64,000 bases of DNA, taken from contig NZ_JADKSH010000001.1 of NCBI RefSeq assembly GCF_015350795.1, positions 310,461 to 374,460 of the forward strand, given 5' to 3'. Below the pieces are notes generated by a model. It was not told the DNA's origin. It made no database searches and saw nothing but the letters and a program-made list of their open reading frames with translations. Shown in pieces: positions 58,365 through 64,000 of this stretch; the stretch's first letter is position 1, and every line of letters begins with the position of its first letter. Source of the DNA: Microbacterium sp. VKM Ac-2870 (lineage in GTDB: Bacteria > Actinomycetota > Actinomycetes > Actinomycetales > Microbacteriaceae). The position numbers and the translations under genes are program-made.

Positions 58365-58814
58365 GTGACGGCGGGTACGACTGACAATACGGGAAACATC
58401 GACAGCGGCTATCCCGGGCAGCGCCTTGGACTGCCTGCGGCGGGCGTCGGCAGCATTGCGCGCGTGGGGCGACGCTTCGGAGCACTGGCGATCGATCTCG
58501 CGACCGCGACCATCATCGCCTACGCGTTCTTCCCGATGATCGACGACGTCACCGGGTTCCGCAACGCCAACCCGCTGGCATCGAACATCATCTTCCTCGC
58601 CGTGCAGGTGATCTTCATACCCACGGTCGGAGGGAGCCCGGGGCACCGGCTGCTCGGCATGCGCCTCGTCCGTCTGGATGGCGGCTGGACCGGGCTGTGG
58701 CGCCCGACCGTGCGCACCCTGCTGCTCGCGCTGATCATTCCGGCCGTCGTGTGGGACGCCGACCAGCGCGGACTGCACGACAAGCTCGCCGGAACGGTAT
58801 TGATCCGCGCCTGA
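58365..58814 (+). CDS. RDD-family membrane protein
   Basis: A 149-residue protein. After a polar N-terminal 30 residues come IARVGRRFGALAIDLATATIIAY, the RDD signature (Arg at the start of helix 1 and Asp within it). Two or three more helices follow, with GGSPGHRLLGMRLVRLDGG between them. Function unknown; some RDD proteins are Na+(Li+,K+)/H+ antiporters. In actinobacteria this gene commonly stands beside glnA. Confidence 0.88.
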   Translation: MTAGTTDNTGNIDSGYPGQRLGLPAAGVGSIARVGRRFGALAIDLATATIIAYAFFPMIDDVTGFRNANPLASNIIFLAVQVIFIPTVGGSPGHRLLGMRLVRLDGGWTGLWRPTVRTLLLALIIPAVVWDADQRGLHDKLAGTVLIRA

Positions 58815-58816
58815 CG

Positions 58817-59527
58817 TCAGCGCGGGCGCTGCGCCCGGGCACGCATCGGGTCGATCCCCTTCGGGATCGGCAGCGAGGTCACCGACTGCGACACCGAATC
58901 GACGCGCTTGACGACGGCGGCCATCGTCGCACGGTCGACCTTCTTCGGGAACGACTTCACCGTGGCGGAGAGCTTCGAGATGGGAACATCGCCTTCGCCG
59001 TGTCCGATGTAGACGACGTTGATCGGCACACCCGAGGCGACGCGCTGCACCTTCATCTTCTCGTCGTTGACAAGGCGCGTGAGGCGACCGCGTGCACCCT
59101 CGGCGACGATGACGACGCCGCCGCGACCGATGACGCGGTACACGGCGTCCTGCGACTTAGGGTTCACACCGACGGGCATGTCTGACGCTACCCAGTTGCG
59201 GCCGAGCGACGTCGACAGCACGTGGCCGGCAGCTCCGGGCATCCCATCGAGCTTGAGGTACATGGCTCGCGTGGACAGGCGCGTCAGCAGGATCATCGCG
59301 CCGAGAAGGCCGAACAGAAGACCGGTGACACCCCAGAGGATCACGCTCCACACCGCCGTCGGCGGGATCAGGAAGCCGACGAGTACGCCGATGCCGATAC
59401 CCACGACCACCACCGCGACCAGCACCCACGGCAACCAAGAGAACTCGGCCTTCGTGAAGGAGTACAAGGAACGGAGCTGGGAGAAGAAGCCGGGGCCCTT
59501 CTCGGTTGCGGTACTGCGGGATGCCAT
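58817..59527 (-). CDS. DUF4191 membrane protein
   Basis: A 236-residue protein with two central hydrophobic helices (about 32-90) and a long soluble C-terminal half. The helices are preceded by FFSQLRSLYSFTKAEFSWLPW, the DUF4191 opening, and followed by LGRNWVASDMPVGVNPKSQDAVYRVIGRGGVVIVAEG. The family is conserved in actinobacteria next to glnA and lipoate genes; function unknown. It converges on the RDD gene with a 2 bp gap. ATG at 59527. Confidence 0.88.
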   Translation of the reverse strand: MASRSTATEKGPGFFSQLRSLYSFTKAEFSWLPWVLVAVVVVGIGIGVLVGFLIPPTAVWSVILWGVTGLLFGLLGAMILLTRLSTRAMYLKLDGMPGAAGHVLSTSLGRNWVASDMPVGVNPKSQDAVYRVIGRGGVVIVAEGARGRLTRLVNDEKMKVQRVASGVPINVVYIGHGEGDVPISKLSATVKSFPKKVDRATMAAVVKRVDSVSQSVTSLPIPKGIDPMRARAQRPR

Positions 59528-59677
59528 GGCACACAGCCTACCGTCGCGCGGCGCACCTCACGCGCGACAGGGCTACCGTCGCTGCCCGGTTCCTCCCCAC
59601 GACGACGACCCCGACATTTGTACCCAGATCGGTGGATTCAGCCCCGGAGATGAGGCGTGCGCGGTGAGACTCACCCC

Positions 59678-61021
59678 ATGACGGCTTCCCGTTCTTTGCT
59701 CGCGGCACCACCGCTCCTGCGCCAGCTTCGGGCAGACGAAGCGCCCTACCCGGGTGCTCTGCGCGCCGGCGATCCGCCGGCGGTGTGGGTGCCGATCGAG
59801 GAACTCCCGCCCGTGATCTGGTCGGCTCACCCCGACGAGCACGTACTCGTCCCGTGCGACATCGCGCGCACCCCGTCCGGCCACGATGCGCTCCTCCCGC
59901 ACTGCCCGGAGCGGCTCGTCACCGCGCTCGATCACGAGAGCCTCCCGCCGGGAGCCACGGTGACGGTGGCCATCAGCATCCTTCGCGGTGCGTCCGAAGC
60001 CCGACGCTGCGGCATCACTCTCGGAGATTGGTGGCTGGATGCTGCGGGGCGCCCCGTGCTCGCCGCGGCTCCGCCGGCCACCGGCGGAGCGGATTGGGTG
60101 GGCGAAGCCGCGCGTGTGCTGACCTACCTCGCCGACGGAGCTGGGCCCACGATGGGGCCGATGCTGGTGGAGTTGCGCGACCTTCTCGCGAACGCCGAGC
60201 CCTCACCGCGTCGAGTGGGTCGCCTCGAAGAGGCGCTCTTCAGCGCCGCCGAGCCTGAGCCGTTGTTCGCCGCGAGGACTTCTCTCCCACCCCGTGAACG
60301 CACACCCGAGCCGCGGCGCGCAGCGAGCCTCCGCCGCGAGGTCGGCGAGCTCGTCTCAGAGCCGATGGAACCGACGTGGGCGACGCCGTTCGTCGATCGG
60401 GAGATCGTCGCGCGCGGCCACGAGGCGTTCGGCGTGGTCGCGGCGTCGGTCCAAGGGTTCGCGGATGCCGTACGCAGCATCGCGCGCAGACGCTCCACAG
60501 ATCGCGGTCGGCAGGCCGGAACACCGCGCGCGCGAAGGCCTTCTCGACCGCCGCGGTCACGGCCGGATCGGCGACGCCGCGCGCCCGTGCTCGTCGCCGT
60601 GGCCGTAGCGGCCGCCATCCTCGTCATCGGTCTCGCGTGGCCGGACGACGACTCCGCCGTCAATCGGGCGACCGCTGTCTCCCAGGCCTCGAGTACGCCG
60701 ACATCACGGGTTGATGACGCGGCCGCCCTGGCCGCCCCCGCAGCCGCCGAGTCCGTCGAGGCACTTCTGACACGCCTATCGACGTGCCCAGGGACGCCGG
60801 AGGGGTGTGCCGACGTTCTCGAAGATTCGTCGATGCCACCACCGACAGGCGCCGTGGCCGCGCCCGCGGGCACCCGGCGTGTCGAGCTGGTCGACGAGTA
60901 CGGCGGTGTCTCGGTGTATCGCGTCACGGCGAGCGGTCAGACGACGCAGATCCTCGTCCTCGTCAGCACGAACGGAAAACGGCTGATCCGCGACGTGTAT
61001 GACGTCGCGGATCAGCCTTGA
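59678..61021 (+). CDS. Unrecognised one-TM protein with a kinase-like cytoplasmic half
   Basis: A 447-residue protein. Residues 1-220 are soluble. They contain ITLGDWWLDAAGRPVLAAA followed by DWVGEAARVLTYLADGA, which resembles the catalytic-loop region of a degenerate protein-kinase fold (inference; HRD and DFG are not recognisable). A Pro/Arg-rich linker leads to one membrane helix at about 305-325 and an extracellular 120-residue tail with two Cys (CPGTPEGC). I assign no family. ATG at 59678 has weak RBS; a GTG at 59657 is possible. Its last codons overlap a short imperfect inverted repeat shared with the sucB 3' side. Confidence 0.7.
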   Translation: MTASRSLLAAPPLLRQLRADEAPYPGALRAGDPPAVWVPIEELPPVIWSAHPDEHVLVPCDIARTPSGHDALLPHCPERLVTALDHESLPPGATVTVAISILRGASEARRCGITLGDWWLDAAGRPVLAAAPPATGGADWVGEAARVLTYLADGAGPTMGPMLVELRDLLANAEPSPRRVGRLEEALFSAAEPEPLFAARTSLPPRERTPEPRRAASLRREVGELVSEPMEPTWATPFVDREIVARGHEAFGVVAASVQGFADAVRSIARRRSTDRGRQAGTPRARRPSRPPRSRPDRRRRAPVLVAVAVAAAILVIGLAWPDDDSAVNRATAVSQASSTPTSRVDDAAALAAPAAAESVEALLTRLSTCPGTPEGCADVLEDSSMPPPTGAVAAPAGTRRVELVDEYGGVSVYRVTASGQTTQILVLVSTNGKRLIRDVYDVADQP

Positions 61022-61040
61022 GCTCTCCGGAGGAGGGCGA

Positions 61041-62756
61041 TCAGATGCCGAGGCTGCCCTCGAAGTTCGCCTCCTCGAGACGCGTCTTCACTGCACCGAG
61101 GAAGCGGGCGGCGTCGGCGCCGTCGACGATGCGGTGATCGTACGACAGCGCGAGGTAGACGTACGACCGCACGGCGATCGCCTCCACTCCGTCCACCTTC
61201 ACGATGCCGGGCTCCTTGACGACCGCACCGGTGCCGAGAATCGCCGACTGCGGCAGGAAGACGACGGGAGTGTCGAACAGCGCACCGCGTGAACCCGTGT
61301 TCGTCACTGTGAACGTGCCGCCGGCCAGCTCATCGGGCTTGAGCTTGTTGTCACGCGTACGTGCGGCCAGGTCGGCGATCTCCGACGAAATACCCGCGAG
61401 CGTCTTGCTCCCCGCGTCACGCAGGACAGGCGTGAGCAGGCCACGCTCCGTGTCGACCGCGATCGAGATGTTCTCGGTCGGCGGGTAGACGATGTCGGTC
61501 CCGTCGACGGTCGCGTTGATGACCGGGAACGCCTGTAGCGCCTCGGCTGCAGCGAGCACGAAGAACGGCAGGAACGAGAGCTTTCCGCCGGTCTTGGCGA
61601 CGAAGTCCTTCTGCACGGCGGTCCGGTATGCAGCGACCCTGGTCACATCCACCTTGACCACGGTGGTCAGCTGAGCCGTCTGCTGCATCGATGCCACGGC
61701 ACGCTCGGCGAGCACCTTGCGCAGTCGCGACATCGGCTGCGTGGTGCCGCGAAGCGCCGAAACTTCGAGCGGCGCGGGGGCCGCAGCAGCAGGGGCCGCT
61801 GCGGCGACGGGAGCGCTCTTCGCCGCCTCGGCGGCCGAAAGCACGTCCTCCTTGCGGATGCGACCGCCGACGCCGGTGCCCTTCACGGATGCCAGGTCGA
61901 CGCCCTGCTGCTGAGCGAGGCGACGGACGAGCGGAGTGACATACGTAGCTACGTCGTCGTCGCTCGCTGGCGCAGCCGGAGCGGCAGGTGCAGAAGCCGG
62001 AGCAGCAGATGCAGCAGCCGGAGCAGCAGGTGCAGCAGCCGGAGCGGCAGGCGCAGGGGTCGCCGCCTGCGGAGCGGGAGCAGCCGGCGCTGCCTGCGCG
62101 GGAGCGGGTGCAGCGGGCGCCGCGGCCGGAGCGGCAGCGCCGGAACCGATGCGCGCGAGGGTGGCGCCGACGGCGACGGTCTCATCCTCGGCGACCAGGA
62201 TCTCCTGCAGCGTGCCTGCGACAGGGGAGGGGATCTCGGTGTCGACCTTGTCGGTCGAGATCTCCAGAAGCGGCTCATCGACAGCGACATCATCGCCGAT
62301 CTGCTTCAGCCAGCGGGTGACGGTTCCCTCGGTGACGCTCTCACCGAGTTCGGGCAGCACGACGTCCTTGGCATCGGAAGACGCGGCGGGGGACGCGGCA
62401 ACCGCGGGCGCCTCAGCCTCCGGCGCGGCGGCGGGCTCAGCCGGTGCGGGCTCAGCCGGAGCAGGCTCGGCCGAGGGCTGCTCAGCGGCCGGCGCGTCCT
62501 CTGCGGTCGGAGCGCCCGAGCCGTCACCGATCTTCGCCAGAACGGCGCCGACCTCGACGGTCTCGTCTTCGGCGACCAGGATCTCTTCGATCACGCCGCT
62601 GACAGGGGAAGGGATCTCGGTGTCGACCTTGTCGGTCGAGATCTCCAGAAGCCCCTCATCGGCCTGGATCGTGTCACCGACCTTCTTGAGCCAACGGGTG
62701 ACCGTTCCCTCAGTGACGCTCTCTCCGAGCGCGGGGAGGACCACGGATGTGCTCAT
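61041..62756 (-). CDS. sucB: 2-oxoacid dehydrogenase E2, dihydrolipoyl acyltransferase (SucB type)
   Basis: A 571-residue E2. Two lipoyl domains carry the lipoylated lysines Lys43 and Lys170, each in ISTDKVDTE. Ala/Pro linkers (very repetitive DNA at 61970-62140 and 62395-62510) flank a peripheral E3-binding domain (VTPLVRRLAQQQGVDLASVKG). The catalytic domain ends YDHRIVDGADAARFL, with the active His and Asp. It probably serves pyruvate as well as 2-oxoglutarate dehydrogenase, as E2 does in corynebacteria. ATG at 62756. It follows lpdA on the same strand. Confidence 0.92.
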   Translation of the reverse strand: MSTSVVLPALGESVTEGTVTRWLKKVGDTIQADEGLLEISTDKVDTEIPSPVSGVIEEILVAEDETVEVGAVLAKIGDGSGAPTAEDAPAAEQPSAEPAPAEPAPAEPAAAPEAEAPAVAASPAASSDAKDVVLPELGESVTEGTVTRWLKQIGDDVAVDEPLLEISTDKVDTEIPSPVAGTLQEILVAEDETVAVGATLARIGSGAAAPAAAPAAPAPAQAAPAAPAPQAATPAPAAPAAAPAAPAAASAAPASAPAAPAAPASDDDVATYVTPLVRRLAQQQGVDLASVKGTGVGGRIRKEDVLSAAEAAKSAPVAAAAPAAAAPAPLEVSALRGTTQPMSRLRKVLAERAVASMQQTAQLTTVVKVDVTRVAAYRTAVQKDFVAKTGGKLSFLPFFVLAAAEALQAFPVINATVDGTDIVYPPTENISIAVDTERGLLTPVLRDAGSKTLAGISSEIADLAARTRDNKLKPDELAGGTFTVTNTGSRGALFDTPVVFLPQSAILGTGAVVKEPGIVKVDGVEAIAVRSYVYLALSYDHRIVDGADAARFLGAVKTRLEEANFEGSLGI

Positions 62757-62863
62757 GACTGTGTCTCCTTCAGAAGTTCGATGTCCGACGTCTAGCTTAG
62801 TGACCCGTGCGACCGCAGGGAGCGGAGGGCCGTCGAACGGAGGTGTATGTGTATGAATGATTT

Positions 62864-64000
62864 TCAGATCGCGTGCAGCGGCTTGCCGGCGAGCGCCAGA
62901 AAAGCCTCGCCCAACGCTTCGCTTTGCGTGGGGTGCGCATGTAGGTAGGGAGCGATGTCCTCGGGGTGTGCTTCCCAGCCGACGGCCAGCTGGCCCTCGG
63001 TGATCAGCTCGCCGACGCGATCACCGACCAAGTGCACGCCCAGGACAGGGCCGTCGGCGATGCGGACGACCTTGACGATGCCTCCCGTGCCGATGATCTC
63101 ACTCTTGCCATTGCCCGCGAGGTTGTACTCGTAGGCGACCACCTGGTCGCCGTGAGCGGCGCGGGCGGCATCCTCGGTGAGGCCGACAGACGCGACCTCG
63201 GGGTGGGAGTAGGTCACGCGGGGGATGGTGTGTTCGGGGACCACGATCGGAGCGTGCCCGGCGATCTCCTCCGCGACGAAGATCCCTTGCTGGAACCCGC
63301 GGTGCGCCAGCTGAAGGCCGGGCACGATGTCTCCGGCCGCCCAGACGTGGGGCACGCTGGTGCGCAGGCGCTCGTCGACGACGACGAACCCACGTTCGAG
63401 GGTCACGCCCACTTCTTCGAAGCCCATCTCGCCGGTCATCGGACCCCGACCGACCGCGACCAGCAGATAGTCGGCAGACAGCTCCGCCCCGTCGTCGAGG
63501 ACGAGAGTGACCGCGTCATCCGTCTGCGAGACCGACGCGAAACGAGACCCGAGGCGAGAGGCGATGCCGCGCTTGCGGAAGGCGCGTTCGAGCGCCTTGC
63601 TCGAGGACGCCTCCTCGGCGGGCAGGAGATGATCCAACGCCTCGACGATGGTCACCTCCGAGCCCAGTGAACGCCAGGCGCTGGCGAACTCCACACCGAT
63701 CACTCCACCGCCGAGCACGATGACGGATGCCGGGACCTCGTCCAGGGCGAGCGCTTCCTCGCTGGAGAGGATGCGTCCCCCCAGATCGATGCCCGGCAGG
63801 GTGCGGGTGTACGAACCGGTGGCGAGCACCACATCGGTGCCGCGATACAGGTCGTCGCCGACGGCGACCGCTGGGCCCTCCGCATCGACCACGAGACGAC
63901 CGGTTCCGCTGATGACCGTGATGCCGCGCGCCTTCACCAGCCCTTCGAGACCCTTGAACTTCTTGGCGACGATGCCTTCGCGAAAAGCTGTGACCGCTGC
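62864..64000 (-). CDS. lpdA: Dihydrolipoyl dehydrogenase (5' end beyond the window)
   Basis: The C-terminal 378 residues of E3. The NAD+-binding loop reads VIVLGGGVIGVEFASAW, the FAD ribityl region AAGDIVPGLQLAHRGFQQG, and the C-terminal catalytic motif HAHPTQSEALGEAF carries the active-site His. The redox CxxxxC and the N-terminal FAD-binding loop lie beyond the right edge; codons continue open to position 64000. It reoxidises the lipoyl groups of the E2 encoded 107 bp downstream. Confidence 0.93.
   Translation of the reverse strand, partial: AAVTAFREGIVAKKFKGLEGLVKARGITVISGTGRLVVDAEGPAVAVGDDLYRGTDVVLATGSYTRTLPGIDLGGRILSSEEALALDEVPASVIVLGGGVIGVEFASAWRSLGSEVTIVEALDHLLPAEEASSSKALERAFRKRGIASRLGSRFASVSQTDDAVTLVLDDGAELSADYLLVAVGRGPMTGEMGFEEVGVTLERGFVVVDERLRTSVPHVWAAGDIVPGLQLAHRGFQQGIFVAEEIAGHAPIVVPEHTIPRVTYSHPEVASVGLTEDAARAAHGDQVVAYEYNLAGNGKSEIIGTGGIVKVVRIADGPVLGVHLVGDRVGELITEGQLAVGWEAHPEDIAPYLHAHPTQSEALGEAFLALAGKPLHAI

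Noticed and set aside
61970..62510. Repetitive GCAGCCGGAGCAGCAGG-type DNA as a possible tandem repeat locus.
   Set aside because: It encodes the Ala/Pro linkers between lipoyl, E3-binding and catalytic domains of SucB, where such low-complexity sequence is expected.

Overview
The window is high-GC actinobacterial chromosome, most likely Microbacteriaceae and close to Microbacterium. The grounds are the gene order rpsT / lepA-hemW-hrcA-dnaJ-rsmE-HIT-phoH-ybeY-corC-era, the recO-uppS-dusB-dgt-dnaG run, an actinobacterial fabD-fabH-acpP-fabF cluster beside a PucR-type regulator and DUF3145, PDH E1 of the homodimeric AceE type, two type I glutamine synthetases flanking glnE, and actinobacterial DUF families (DUF4191, DUF4012, DUF1990). 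GTG starts and 1-11 bp gene overlaps are common. I found no insertion sequence, prophage, integrase, CRISPR array or other sign of recent transfer. This is core chromosome.

Layout. 1-7.3 kb: the start of rpsT, then an MFS permease, an alpha/beta hydrolase and a very large secreted endonuclease/5'-nucleotidase with a C-terminal sorting signal. 7.3-19.2 kb: a translation, heat-shock and ribosome-maturation run from lepA to era, with a perfect CIRCE operator before hrcA-dnaJ, ending in a quinone-reductase-like gene. 19.2-29.3 kb: leuA with a leucine-codon leader peptide, a TRIC-type channel, recO-uppS, a DsbA-like protein, a glutathione peroxidase, then dusB-dgt-dnaG. 29.4-32.8 kb: an orphan ABC ATPase, tRNA-Asn, def, a DMT transporter, tRNA-Met and a DUF3145 gene.

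32.9-40.6 kb: the acetyl-CoA to fatty acid block on the minus strand, in transcription order aceE, PucR-type regulator, fabD, fabH, acpP, fabF. aceE supplies acetyl-CoA and the fab genes use it as malonyl/acyl-ACP. The same 7-9-7 palindrome (GCTTTGT-N9-ACAAMGC) lies before aceE and before fabD, which suggests one regulator controls both. 40.8-48.8 kb: tRNA-Val, an APC permease, a zinc-ribbon coiled-coil protein, a stand-alone family A DNA polymerase homologue, a DUF4012 protein with a sortase substrate, RNase P RNA and a polyphosphate/ROK glucokinase. 48.8-58.2 kb: nitrogen assimilation (glnA-type gene, glnE, glnA with a GlnR-like box), interrupted by a Tat metallophosphoesterase-lipoprotein-membrane protein operon and a YbjQ-family gene. 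58.3-64 kb: RDD and DUF4191 membrane proteins, an unrecognised one-TM protein, and lpdA-sucB, the last cut by the window end.

Regulatory signals stand out more than novel genes here. They are the shared aceE/fabD palindrome, a leaderless leucine leader peptide, a GlnR-like box on the glnA -35, long hairpins around acpP, and a repeated TAnnnT -10-like element exactly 6-7 nt before start codons, which points to widespread leaderless transcription. One gene, the Tat metallophosphoesterase, carries two compensating frameshifts that put its metal-binding GDxxD motif out of frame.
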